64,000 bases of DNA from Streptomyces sp. 130 (GTDB lineage: Bacteria > Actinomycetota > Actinomycetes > Streptomycetales > Streptomycetaceae): positions 1 through 64,000 of the forward strand of contig NZ_VJNO01000034.1 of assembly GCF_007096885.1 (NCBI RefSeq), written 5' to 3'. A model generated the notes under the pieces. That model was given only the letters and a program-made list of their open reading frames with translations. It had not been told where the DNA came from and ran no database searches. Both the position numbers and the translations under genes were made by a program. Numbering within the stretch: position 1 is the stretch's first letter; each line of letters starts with the position of its first letter. Below, piece by piece: positions 34,629 through 42,448 of the stretch.

Positions 34629-35288
34629 TCAGAACCGCTGGTCCGGCAAGGCGGCCTCGTACGTGGTGACCGCCTCGATGGTATTGATCTCGTGCTGCTT
34701 CGCGGCTGCCTCGATGGCCTCGGCCGACGCGCCCGACTCGATGAGCTGGAGGATGCCCTCGTGCTCGGCGATGGCGGCCTGGGCGCGGCCGGGGGCGTAC
34801 CAGAAGGCCGACCTGCGGACGATCTCGAGCCGGGCCCACTCGTTGTCGACCATGTCGACAAGGCGACGGTCGGGGCAGCGGCACGCGAGCAGCTGGTGGA
34901 ACTCCCGGTTGAGCCGGCCGAAGCGGGCCGGGTCGAAGTCGGCGAGGGCCTCCTTCATCCGCCGGTCCAGGGTGTGGGCCGCGGTCAGGTCGGCCTCGGT
35001 GAGGTGGGGCGCCGACAGCGCCGTCGCGTAGCCGCCGAGGCGCGCCACGATCTGCAGGCCCCGCTGCCACGCGTCGGTGTCGAACGTCGCCACCTGCGCG
35101 CCGACGTTGGGGACGATCTCCACCCAGCCCTCTGCCTGGAGCCGACGCAGCGACTCCCGCCACGGCACTGAGCTGATGCCGTGCTCACGCACCAGCTGGT
35201 CGATGACCAGACGGTGCCCAGGGCCGTAGGTGCCGTTCATGATCCGTTCCTTGAGGATCATGAATGCCTGTTCGGTCTTGGTCGCCAT
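34629..35288 (-). CDS. GntR/FadR-type regulator (first paralogue)
   Basis: A 219-aa regulator. The winged helix covers residues 5-70 (GPGHRLVIDQLVREHGI, then SSVPWRESLRRLQAEGWVEI). The FCD ligand domain follows, with NREFHQLLACRCP, AEHEGILQLIE and AAKQHEINT giving the histidines that usually hold a metal. ATG 35288 is chosen: the frame continues upstream without a site. It is clearly related to the GntR protein at 36106-36816 (both share ATALSAPHLT and a CPxxRLLxxVDxEWxRL pattern). It diverges from the RraA-like gene, and the shared region holds the GATCGTGTACG motif. Confidence 0.9.
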   Translation of the reverse strand: MATKTEQAFMILKERIMNGTYGPGHRLVIDQLVREHGISSVPWRESLRRLQAEGWVEIVPNVGAQVATFDTDAWQRGLQIVARLGGYATALSAPHLTEADLTAAHTLDRRMKEALADFDPARFGRLNREFHQLLACRCPDRRLVDMVDNEWARLEIVRRSAFWYAPGRAQAAIAEHEGILQLIESGASAEAIEAAAKQHEINTIEAVTTYEAALPDQRF

Positions 35289-35310
35289 GAAGTAGATCCA
35301 ACCACAATTC

Positions 35311-35321
35311 CGTACACGATC
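35311..35321 (-). promoter_or_regulatory. GATCGTGTACG operator candidate between GntR and RraA-like genes
   Basis: On the minus strand this reads GATCGTGTACG, identical to 28155-28165. It sits 22 bp before the GntR start and a few bases before the RraA-like start, so it could control both and would allow GntR autoregulation. Confidence 0.6.
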
Positions 35322-35326
35322 ATTCC

Positions 35327-36109
35327 GTGCCCGACAACGAAACGAGCCCTCCTGTGAACCCCACACCCGCCACCCCCCTGACCACGGAGCTGCGGGCGAA
35401 GCTGGCGTCGGCGCCCGTCGCCGGACTCTCGGCCCAGCTGCGCCGCCGGGGCCTCGAGGGCGTGTACGTCGATGGAGTCCGCCCCCTCGTGGCGGGACAG
35501 AAGTTCGTCGGCACCGCCCGGACGCTCCGCTTCGTCCCCTTCCGCGAAGACCTCTTCACCGGCCACGGCGGCGGCTACAACGCGCAGAAGCGCGCCTTCG
35601 ACTCCGTGGCGGAGGGCGAGGTCCTCGTCATCGAGGCACGCGGCGAGAGGGGATCGGCCACGCTCGGCGACATCCTCGCCATCCGCGCCCATGCCCGCGG
35701 CGCCGCGGCCGTCGTGACCGACGGCGGGGTGCGCGACGCCGACGCCGTCGCCGCCGTGGGCATCCCCGTCTTCACGGCGGGGCCGCACCCCGCGGTGCTC
35801 GGCCACAAGCACGTCCCCTGGGACGCCGACCTCACCATCGCGTGCGGCGGTGCCACCGTGCAGCCCGGCGACATTCTCGTCGGCGACGCCGACGGGGTGA
35901 TCGTCATCCCGCCGGACCTCGCGGAGGAGGTCGCCGACGCGGCCCTGGCCCAGGAGGACGAGGACGCCTGGATCGCCCGGAAGGTCGCCGAGGGCCACCC
36001 CGTTCAGGGGCTCTTCCCGATGAACGCCGAATGGCGCGCGCGGTACCGGGCCGAACGAGCCGCGGTGCCCGAGACGTCGGCGTCGGACGCGGCGCGGGCC
36101 GGAGCGTGA
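35327..36109 (+). CDS. RraA-like aldolase/decarboxylase
   Basis: A 260-aa member of the RraA/HMG aldolase family, which cleaves 4-hydroxy-4-methyl-2-oxoglutarate-like acids or decarboxylates oxaloacetate. The signature VVTDGGVRDADA and the closing GDILVGDADGVIVIPPDLAEEV match. KRAFDSVAEGEVLVIEARG corresponds to the barrel core. GTG 35327 is the most upstream start and lacks a clear ribosome-binding site; GTG 35354 is an alternative. The operator at 35311 just upstream suggests a very short leader or a leaderless message. It overlaps the next GntR gene by 4 bp (GTGA). Confidence 0.85.
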   Translation: MPDNETSPPVNPTPATPLTTELRAKLASAPVAGLSAQLRRRGLEGVYVDGVRPLVAGQKFVGTARTLRFVPFREDLFTGHGGGYNAQKRAFDSVAEGEVLVIEARGERGSATLGDILAIRAHARGAAAVVTDGGVRDADAVAAVGIPVFTAGPHPAVLGHKHVPWDADLTIACGGATVQPGDILVGDADGVIVIPPDLAEEVADAALAQEDEDAWIARKVAEGHPVQGLFPMNAEWRARYRAERAAVPETSASDAARAGA

Positions 36110-36816
36110 CCGGGACCCGGCCGGCCCCGGCCGCGAGCAAGTCGCGGGTCGCCTACGAGTGGATCCGTGAACAGATCACGTCCGGCGCGTTCGGCCCGGG
36201 CCACCGCCTGGTCCTGACGACGCTCGCCGGGCGGCTCGGCATGAGCGTGGTGCCGGTCCGCGAGGCCATCAGCCGCCTCACGGCCGAGGGCCTGGTGACC
36301 TTCGAGCCCAACGTCGGCGCGAGCGTCGCCATGGCCGACCCGGACCGCTACATCCACGCGATGGAGGTCATCACCGTGCTGGAGAGCGCGGCGACGGCGC
36401 TCTCGGCGCCCCACCTCACCGGGCAGGACCTGGCGCGTGCCCGGGAGCTCAACACCGCGATGCGCGCCGCGCTCGGCGACTTCGACTTCCGGCGCTTCAC
36501 CGCGCTCAACCAGGACTTCCACCACACCCTCTACTCCCGGTGCCCCAACCCCCGGCTGCTGGAGACGGTCGACGCGGAATGGTCCCGGCTGGGCCACCTG
36601 CGCGACTCGATCTTCGGGTTCGTCCCCCACCGGCCCAAGGAGTCGGTGTGCGAGCACGAGGACCTGCTCGATCTCATCGAGGGGAGCGGGACGTCCGACC
36701 GGATCGAGCAGGCTGTGCGCCGGCACCGCACCCGCTCCCTCGACGCCTTCCGCACCCACCAGACCGACGGCGCCCACTTCCCGCACCGCGTCGGCCGCGC
36801 CGGTCAAGGAGCCTGA
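36106..36816 (+). CDS. GntR/FadR-type regulator (second paralogue)
   Basis: A 236-aa GntR regulator. The HTH is GPGHRLVLTTLAGRLGMS, then VVPVREAISRLTAEGLVTF. The FCD-type ligand domain has NQDFHHTLYSRCP, CEHEDLLDLIEG and VRRHRTRS, the probable metal histidines. GTG 36106 overlaps the RraA-like stop. Unlike the first paralogue it sits inside the catabolic operon, so it would be made when the pathway is on. It probably senses a pathway acid; the two regulators may read different intermediates. Confidence 0.9.
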   Translation: MTGTRPAPAASKSRVAYEWIREQITSGAFGPGHRLVLTTLAGRLGMSVVPVREAISRLTAEGLVTFEPNVGASVAMADPDRYIHAMEVITVLESAATALSAPHLTGQDLARARELNTAMRAALGDFDFRRFTALNQDFHHTLYSRCPNPRLLETVDAEWSRLGHLRDSIFGFVPHRPKESVCEHEDLLDLIEGSGTSDRIEQAVRRHRTRSLDAFRTHQTDGAHFPHRVGRAGQGA

Positions 36817-36818
36817 CG

Positions 36819-37604
36819 ATGCTTTCCGACCAGATCCGCGCCGACCTCGCCGCCGAGCTCGAGCGGGCCCACGCCGAGCGCGCCGTGCTGCCGCGCATCA
36901 CCGCCCGCCACCCCGAGGCGACGGTGGAGGACTCGTACGCCGTCCAAGGGCTCTGGCGCGACCGGCGGATCGCGGCCGGCCGCCGCCTCGTCGGCCGCAA
37001 GATCGGTCTGACCTCCAGGGCCATGCAGGCGGCGACGGGCATCTCCGAGCCGGACTACGGCGTGATGTTCGACGACACCGTCTGGGAGAACGGCGCGGTC
37101 GTGCCGTTCGGCGACTTCTCCAACGTCCGCATCGAGGTCGAGCTCGCCTTCCTGCTCAAGTCGCCGCTCCAGGGCCCCCACTGCACCGTCTTCGACGTGC
37201 TGCGCGCGACCGAGTACGTCGTCCCGGCGCTGGAAATCCTCAACTCGCACTTCGAACTCGAAGGACGCACGATCGTCGACACCATCGCCGACAACGCCGC
37301 CTACGGCGGCATGGTGCTCGGCGGCAGACCCGTCGCGCCCGACGCGGTCGACCTGCGCTGGATCTCCGCGCTGCTCTACCGCAACGAGACGATCGAGGAG
37401 ACCGGCGTCGCCGCCGGTGTGCTCAACCACCCCGCCACGGGCGTCGCGTGGCTCGCCAACAAGCTCCATCAGCACGGCGCCGGTCTCGACTCCGGCGAAC
37501 TGATCCTGGCCGGGTCGTTCACCCGCCCGATGTGGGTGTCGCGCGGCGACTCGGTGCTCTGCGACTACGGAACGATGGGAACCATCTCGTGCAGCTTCCG
37601 GTGA
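36819..37604 (+). CDS. HpaH/MhpD-type 2-oxo acid hydratase or decarboxylase
   Basis: A 261-aa enzyme of the 2-oxopent-4-enoate hydratase / 4-oxalocrotonate decarboxylase family, which acts on the open-chain acid after ring cleavage. GLTSRAMQAATGI, then EPDYGVMFDDTV are the N-terminal signature. IEVELAFLL and ALEILNSHFE carry the acidic metal ligands, and the C-terminal GSFTRPMWVSRGD is typical. It is closest in layout to HpaH, the 2-oxohept-3-ene-1,7-dioate hydratase. ATG 36819 follows AAGGAG. The HpaI-like aldolase downstream is the expected next enzyme. Confidence 0.88.
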   Translation: MLSDQIRADLAAELERAHAERAVLPRITARHPEATVEDSYAVQGLWRDRRIAAGRRLVGRKIGLTSRAMQAATGISEPDYGVMFDDTVWENGAVVPFGDFSNVRIEVELAFLLKSPLQGPHCTVFDVLRATEYVVPALEILNSHFELEGRTIVDTIADNAAYGGMVLGGRPVAPDAVDLRWISALLYRNETIEETGVAAGVLNHPATGVAWLANKLHQHGAGLDSGELILAGSFTRPMWVSRGDSVLCDYGTMGTISCSFR

Positions 37605-38383
37605 CCTTCCGTGCGGCGCTCGCCGCCTCCGACCGGCCCCTCATCGGCATGTGGGTGTGCAGCGGCAGCCCGCTCGTCGCCGAGATCTGTGCGGGCGGCG
37701 GCCTCGACTGGCTGCTGATCGACATGGAACACGGGCCCAACCAGCTCGAGTCGGTGCTCGCGCAGCTCCAGGCGGTCGCCGCCTACCCGGTCGCCCCGCT
37801 CGTCCGCGCACCGGGTCTGCTGCCAGTCATGATCAAGCAGATCCTCGACCTCGGCGCCCAGAACATCCTGATGCCGATGGTCGACACCCCGGAGCAGGCG
37901 GAGGCGGCCGTGCGGGCGGTCAGCTACCCGCCGCGCGGCAACCGCGGGGTCGGATCGGCCCTCGCGCGGTCGGCCCGGTGGAACCGCGTCGACGACTACC
38001 TGGCCGACGGGGACGACCACGTCTCGCTGTTCGTCCAGATCGAGTCGGTCACCGGCGTCGAGAACGCCGCCGCGATCGCCGCGGTCGACGGCGTCGACGG
38101 TGTCTTCGTCGGCCCGTCCGACCTCGCCGCGTCGATGGGCCTGCTCGGCAAGCAGACCCACCCCGACGTGGTGGCCACGGTCGAGCGCGCCTTCGGGGCC
38201 GTCCGCGGCGCCGGCAAGCCCGTCGGCGTCAACGCCTTCGACCCGGCCGTCGCGTCCGCCTATCTCGGCCACGGCGCGTCGTTCGTCCTCGTCGGCGCCG
38301 ACGTCACCATGCTCGCCCGAGGCTCCGAAGCCCTGGCCGAGCGGTTCATCGGCGCGCCCGCCCCGGGCCGCGCCGGCAAGTGA
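37601..38383 (+). CDS. HpaI-type class II 2-keto-3-deoxy acid aldolase
   Basis: A 260-aa metal-dependent aldolase that splits a 4-hydroxy-2-oxo acid into pyruvate and an aldehyde. It follows E. coli HpaI closely: GLDWLLIDMEHGP, then LVRAPG, a RGVGSALARSARWNR segment, VQIESVTGVEN and GVDGVFVGPSDLAASMG hold the catalytic His/Arg and metal ligands. GTG 37601 overlaps the hydratase stop (GTGA) and matches the HpaI N-terminus; GTG 37589 is an in-frame alternative. Hydratase plus aldolase makes the standard last two steps of a meta-type pathway. Confidence 0.9.
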   Translation: MTFRAALAASDRPLIGMWVCSGSPLVAEICAGGGLDWLLIDMEHGPNQLESVLAQLQAVAAYPVAPLVRAPGLLPVMIKQILDLGAQNILMPMVDTPEQAEAAVRAVSYPPRGNRGVGSALARSARWNRVDDYLADGDDHVSLFVQIESVTGVENAAAIAAVDGVDGVFVGPSDLAASMGLLGKQTHPDVVATVERAFGAVRGAGKPVGVNAFDPAVASAYLGHGASFVLVGADVTMLARGSEALAERFIGAPAPGRAGK

Positions 38384-38394
38384 AGGAGCACCCC

Positions 38395-39294
38395 TTGTCC
38401 CTCTCCCCGGACTCGGGCCGCGCCGGCGGCCGAGCACGTCCTCCCCGAGGCGAAGGCCGTCCTGGTGGCGAAGGCCGTCCTGGTGGCGAAGGCCGTCCTG
38501 GTGGCCCGGGACGTCCTGGTGGCCCGCGCCGCCGGCCGCCGCGCCAGGTCGAGGTCGTCGACGTCAGGCCGCTGACCCCGCGCATGGTGTCGGTGGTGTT
38601 CGCCGGCGAGTCCCTCACCGGGTTCGCCGAGCCCGCACCGACGGCGCACATCAAGCTCTTCCTGCCCGACGCCGACGGCAACGTCGCGCGGCCGGTGGCC
38701 GGCCCGGACGGCCGCCTCGCATGGCCCGGTGGCCGGCCGGTGATGCGGACGTACACGCCCCGACGCTTCGACGCCGAGGCCGGCACCCTCGAGGTCTGGT
38801 TCGTTCTGCACGGCGACGGGCCGGCCGCGCGGCGGGCCGCGCTGGCAGCGCCCGGCAGCCGTGCCGCCATCGGCGGCCCGGGCGGCCGCTTCTCCGTCGA
38901 TCCGACGGCGACCTCCTGGTGGATCGGCGGCGACGAGAGCGCCCTGCCCGCGATCGCCACGCTGCTCGAAGCGCTGCCGGACGGCGTCACCGGTCAGGTG
39001 CACCTGGAGGCCGAGGGCCCCGAGGACCGCATCGCCCTGCCAGCGTCCGCCGGGGTCGAGGTGACCTGGCACGACCGGGCGGGCGAGCCGGGCGCCGCCC
39101 TCGTCGACGCGCTCCACCGGGCTCGCCTCGCGGACGACGCACACGTCTGGATCGCCTGCGAGGCATCGGCGGTCCGCAAGGCCCGGTCGTACCTCCTCGT
39201 CGACCGGGTGCGGCCGCGCTCGCAGGTGACCACGCGCGGCTACTGGCGCGTGGGCGAGGCCGACCACCCCGACCACGACTATGGCGAGGACTGA
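38395..39294 (+). CDS. Siderophore-interacting protein (FAD reductase) with collagen-like insert
   Basis: A 299-aa member of the SIP ferric-siderophore/flavin reductase family. The FAD motif is MRTYTPRRFD, and the NAD(P)H half has WWIGGDESALPAIATLLEAL plus a late ACEASAVRKARSYL. TTG 38395 is chosen because AAGGAG precedes it. Residues 19-43 are a Gly-Arg-Pro-Gly repeat encoded by an 18-bp tandem array. The gene is 11 bp after the aldolase, hence in the same operon. A reductase supplying electrons or iron to the pathway would be logical, but that is inference. The true start could be downstream of the repeat. Confidence 0.82.
   Translation: MSLSPDSGRAGGRARPPRGEGRPGGEGRPGGEGRPGGPGRPGGPRRRPPRQVEVVDVRPLTPRMVSVVFAGESLTGFAEPAPTAHIKLFLPDADGNVARPVAGPDGRLAWPGGRPVMRTYTPRRFDAEAGTLEVWFVLHGDGPAARRAALAAPGSRAAIGGPGGRFSVDPTATSWWIGGDESALPAIATLLEALPDGVTGQVHLEAEGPEDRIALPASAGVEVTWHDRAGEPGAALVDALHRARLADDAHVWIACEASAVRKARSYLLVDRVRPRSQVTTRGYWRVGEADHPDHDYGED
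38449..38520. repeat. 18-bp tandem repeat coding for a collagen-like segment
   Basis: GGCGAAGGCCGTCCTGGT occurs three times exactly (38449, 38467, 38485), then as GGCCCGGGACGTCCTGGT (38503). Translated, it is Gly-Glu/Pro-Gly-Arg-Pro-Gly. The codons CCT and GGT are rarer in this genome than the GC-ending ones, so the array looks recently expanded. Confidence 0.9.
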
Positions 39295-39427
39295 GAGAGG
39301 AGTGAGGGGCGCGTGCCGCGGGCCGGAGTGCCGCGGCCGTCATCGCTCGCCTTCGTTCCTGGCAGAGCGACGCCGGCGGGGACTCCCGGCCGGCACAACC
39401 CCTCGTTCAGGGTGCCGGCTGCGACTG

Positions 39428-39937
39428 TCAGGCCGCTGCGAGCGCGGCGCGGGCGTCGACGCGCTGGTGGTGGAGGCGCATGACCTGCCGGGCGACCGGC
39501 TGGGCGAGCAGCGCCTCGATGAGGAACGCGATGGTGCAGTTCCGCGGCCACAGGTGTGCGAACTGCTCAAGGGGCGCGGTGGAGATCTGCCGCGCGCCGA
39601 TCCACGTGCCGACCACCGTCATCCCGAGGGAGATCAGCAGCACGCTGCACAGCGCGTGCAAGATCATATGGGCGCGGAAGCTGTCGCCCGGGCGCACGAG
39701 CCGCGAGGTGAGCAGCTGGGCGGGCTTCATCGTCAGCAGGACGACGGCCACGACCGCGACCAGCAGGACAGGCATCACCCGCAGCAGACCGGTCCACATG
39801 GCCAGGGTGAAGCCGGAGGTCAGGCCGCCGATCACCACCGGGATGGTGTTCACCGAGACCACGGCGATGACCAGCATGAACACCACGGACTCCTTCGGGG
39901 TGCGGGGCAGGTAGGTGCGGAAGGGGTTGTCGCTCAC
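39428..39937 (-). CDS. Small four-helix membrane protein (DUF2798-like)
   Basis: A 169-aa protein with four hydrophobic segments (VVFMLVIAVVSVNTIPVVIG, RVMPVLLVAVVAVVLL, ILHALCSVLLISLGMTVVG and a last one near TIAFLIEALLAQPVARQ). The twice-repeated pattern of two helices with a conserved RxxxS start resembles DUF2798. GTG 39937 follows GAGGAA. A strong terminator-like hairpin lies 41-88 bp upstream, in the orientation that would stop transcription entering this gene. No function can be given. Confidence 0.65.
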   Translation of the reverse strand: MSDNPFRTYLPRTPKESVVFMLVIAVVSVNTIPVVIGGLTSGFTLAMWTGLLRVMPVLLVAVVAVVLLTMKPAQLLTSRLVRPGDSFRAHMILHALCSVLLISLGMTVVGTWIGARQISTAPLEQFAHLWPRNCTIAFLIEALLAQPVARQVMRLHHQRVDARAALAAA

Positions 39938-40450
39938 AGTGCAGTTCCTCGTCGCTCGATACGGAGACCGGCAACAAAAAAACAGCGCCCGTCTCCCGAG
40001 TCGACTCGGGAGACGGACGCTGTTTCGACATGCTTATACGCGCCGGACTTCGCAACCAAGGATACAGGCCCGCGGCGTTCGTCTCGGGCGAGGCGGGCCA
40101 CAGGCCTGTCCGTCGATACCGCTCACGAGGGGCGGGAAGCCGACACCCTGACGGCGTGCCCAGCGCAGGTCGCGTGCCGGTTCGGACGGCGCCACCCGGC
40201 TGCGATCGGGTTGCGCCGCTGTGCCGGAAGCGGTGGGACGGTTGCGCCGTGCTCAGCGGTCGTGCCCGGGCACGGGCGAAGACCGGCGACGGTCCGGTGC
40301 ACAGCGCCCGGATCACAGGCTCGCCAAGGACTCCGCGATCATCCGATGCCTCGAGCGATACGCAGCCCGCGAGGTCTCCGACCTGGTCAGACCGGTGGGC
40401 CTCACCCCCGCGTTTCAGGGGCGTCCGGGAGACGTGAGAGGGTGCGGGGC
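39938..40450. other. Intergenic region with hairpin, between divergent genes
   Basis: A 513-bp stretch between the small membrane protein and pcaL. The hairpin at 39978-40025 is its only clear feature. The remaining 40026-40450 has no convincing gene, tRNA or named riboswitch that I can recognise. Confidence 0.5.
39974..40025 (-). terminator. Rho-independent terminator or attenuator upstream of membrane protein
   Basis: Read on the minus strand, a long stem built around the perfect palindrome GTCTCCCGAG-TCGA-CTCGGGAGAC is flanked by ACAGCG/CGCTGT and followed directly by TTTTTTT. This is the best intrinsic terminator in the window. It lies upstream of the gene at 39428-39937 in the same direction, with no visible gene before it, so it may be an attenuator. 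Confidence 0.8.
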
Positions 40451-41728
40451 GTGAGTGATACACCGCCGAACACCCTGCAATACCGCTTTGACGGGCCGGA
40501 AGACGCCCCGGTCCTGGTCATCGGCCCCTCACTCGGCACCACCTGGCACATGTGGGACCGCCAGATACCCGAGCTCACCCGGCACTGGAGAGTCTTCCGG
40601 TACGACCTGCCCGGTCACGGCGGCGCCCCCGCCCGGCCCGCGACCGCCGTGACGGAGCTGGGCGACCGGCTGCTCGCCACGCTCGACGGGGTCGGGGTCC
40701 AGCGGTTCGGGTACGCGGGGTGCTCCATCGGCGGGGCGATCGGCGCGGACCTGGCGCTGCGGCACCCGCACCGGGTGGCCGCGCTCGCACTGGTGGCGTC
40801 CTCGGCCCGGTTCGGCAGCGCGGACGAGTTCCGGCAGCGCGGCGTCATCGTCCGTACGAACGGCCTGGAGCCCATGGCGCGGACCGCGCCCGAGCGCTGG
40901 TTCACGCCCGCCTTCGCCGCGGCGCAGCCCGCCATCGTGGAGTGGGCCGTCCAGATGGTGCGGACCACCGACCCCGGGTGCTACATCGCCGCCTGCGAGG
41001 CCCTGGCCGCGTTCGACGTCCGTACGGAGCTGAGCCGCGTCCCCGTCCCCACCCTCGTCGTGGTCGGGGCGGAGGACCGGGTGACCGGGCCCGGCGACGC
41101 GCGCACCCTGGTCGCGGGTATCCCGGACGCCCGGCTCGCCCTGGTGCCCGGAGCCTCGCACCTCGCGCCCGTCGAGCAGCCCGGGGCGGTCACCGATCTC
41201 CTGCTCACCCACTTCTCCACCGCCTGGCAGGACACCCAGGCGGCCATCCCGATGCCCGACTCCGTGCCCCGGCTCACCGCCCCCGTCCAGCCCGTCGCGG
41301 AGATCGCCCCCGCCGGACCGGCCCCCGAGGCCGCGGCCGGCGGTCGCCCCGACCCGTACGCGCCGGGCATGCGGCTGCGGCGCGAGGTGCTGGGCGATGC
41401 CCAGGTGGACGAGGTCCTGGCCGCCGACGACGACTTCACCGGGGACTTCCAGGAGCTGGTCACCCGGTACGCCTGGGGCGAGGTGTGGAGCCGCGACGGG
41501 CTGGACCGGCGCACCCGCTCCACTGTCACGCTCACCGCGCTCGTCGCCTCCGGGCGCATGGAGAGCCTGGCCGCGCACACCAGGGCCGCCCTGCGCAACG
41601 GACTCACGCCCACCGAGATCCGCGAGGTGCTGATGCAGACGGCCGTCTACTGCGGGATTCCGGCCGCGAGCGCCGCCTTCACGATCGCGCAGTCGGTGAT
41701 TCGGGCGGAAACGACGCCGCCCGCGTAG
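40451..41728 (+). CDS. pcaL: PcaD-PcaC fusion: 3-oxoadipate enol-lactonase / 4-carboxymuconolactone decarboxylase
   Basis: A 425-aa two-domain enzyme of the beta-ketoadipate pathway for protocatechuate. Residues 1-255 are an alpha/beta hydrolase (GPSLGTTWHMWD, nucleophile GCSIGG, acid GAEDRVTGP, GASHLAPVEQP). A Pro/Ala linker runs to about 300. Residues 300-425 are carboxymuconolactone decarboxylase (MRLRREVLGDAQVD, HTRAALRNGLTPTEIREVLM, YCGIPAASAAF). It makes 3-oxoadipate from 4-carboxymuconolactone. GTG 40451 is used. Such fusions are known in actinobacteria, normally at the end of pcaIJFHGB, but none of those genes is in this window. Confidence 0.9.
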   Translation: MSDTPPNTLQYRFDGPEDAPVLVIGPSLGTTWHMWDRQIPELTRHWRVFRYDLPGHGGAPARPATAVTELGDRLLATLDGVGVQRFGYAGCSIGGAIGADLALRHPHRVAALALVASSARFGSADEFRQRGVIVRTNGLEPMARTAPERWFTPAFAAAQPAIVEWAVQMVRTTDPGCYIAACEALAAFDVRTELSRVPVPTLVVVGAEDRVTGPGDARTLVAGIPDARLALVPGASHLAPVEQPGAVTDLLLTHFSTAWQDTQAAIPMPDSVPRLTAPVQPVAEIAPAGPAPEAAAGGRPDPYAPGMRLRREVLGDAQVDEVLAADDDFTGDFQELVTRYAWGEVWSRDGLDRRTRSTVTLTALVASGRMESLAAHTRAALRNGLTPTEIREVLMQTAVYCGIPAASAAFTIAQSVIRAETTPPA

Positions 41729-41740
41729 CAGGATGGAGAC

Positions 41741-42400
41741 ATGAGCAGCCACACCGAGCACGCCGCGCCGACCCTGACCAAGCAGTCGCACTCCTGCATC
41801 CGCCTGGAGAAGGACGGGCGCACGCTCGTCATCGACCCCGGCGGCTTCTCCGAGGGCGACGCGTCGATCGGGGCCGAGGCGATCCTCGTGACGCACGAGC
41901 ACCCCGACCACTTCGACGAGGGGCGCATCCGGGCCGGCCTGGAGGCCGACCCGGCGGCCCGGGTCTGGACCCTGCGCAGCGTCGCGGAGCGGCTGAGCGC
42001 GGCGTTCCCGGGCCGGGTGCACACGGTCGGTCACGGCGACACCTTCTCGGCCGCCGGGTTCGACATCGAGGTGCACGGCGAACTCCACGCGGTGATCCAC
42101 CCGGACATCCCGCGCGTCACGAACATCGGCTTCCTGGCCGACGGCCAGGTCTTCCACCCCGGGGACGCCCTGACGGTGCCGGGCCGGGCCGTCGACACGC
42201 TGCTGCTGCCGGTGATGGCCCCGTGGAACAAGATCTCCGAGGTCATCGACTACGTGCGCGAGGTGAAGCCGCGCCGCGCGATCGACATCCACGACGCGCT
42301 CCTCACCGACCTGGCCCGGCCGATCTACGACCGGCAGATCGGCGAGCTGGGCGGCTGTGACCACGGCCGGATGACACCGGGCGACTCGACGGGTCTGTGA
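41741..42400 (+). CDS. MBL-fold metal-dependent hydrolase (UlaG-like)
   Basis: A 219-aa metallo-beta-lactamase-fold protein. It has THEHPDHFD (HxHxDH), a later His in HGELHAVIHPD, the Asp of VFHPGDALTVPG and a C-terminal IDIHDAL, in the order seen in UlaG-like hydrolases. The N-terminus (TKQSHSCIRLEKDGRTLVID) fits the same group. The substrate cannot be predicted. ATG 41741 follows GGAG 12 bp after pcaL, so the two may be co-transcribed. Confidence 0.88.
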   Translation: MSSHTEHAAPTLTKQSHSCIRLEKDGRTLVIDPGGFSEGDASIGAEAILVTHEHPDHFDEGRIRAGLEADPAARVWTLRSVAERLSAAFPGRVHTVGHGDTFSAAGFDIEVHGELHAVIHPDIPRVTNIGFLADGQVFHPGDALTVPGRAVDTLLLPVMAPWNKISEVIDYVREVKPRRAIDIHDALLTDLARPIYDRQIGELGGCDHGRMTPGDSTGL

Positions 42401-42448
42401 CGGCCGCCGCCCCGGCGGCTGTCAGTGGCAGGCGTTAGGTTTGCGTAC

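Noticed and set aside
40026..40450. Possible tRNA or named riboswitch upstream of the hairpin
   Set aside because: No cloverleaf, CCA end or recognisable riboswitch core could be found by eye.
17429..40450. Genomic island with integrase or insertion-sequence boundaries
   Set aside because: No transposase, integrase, tRNA or flanking repeat is visible, so horizontal transfer cannot be supported from sequence alone.
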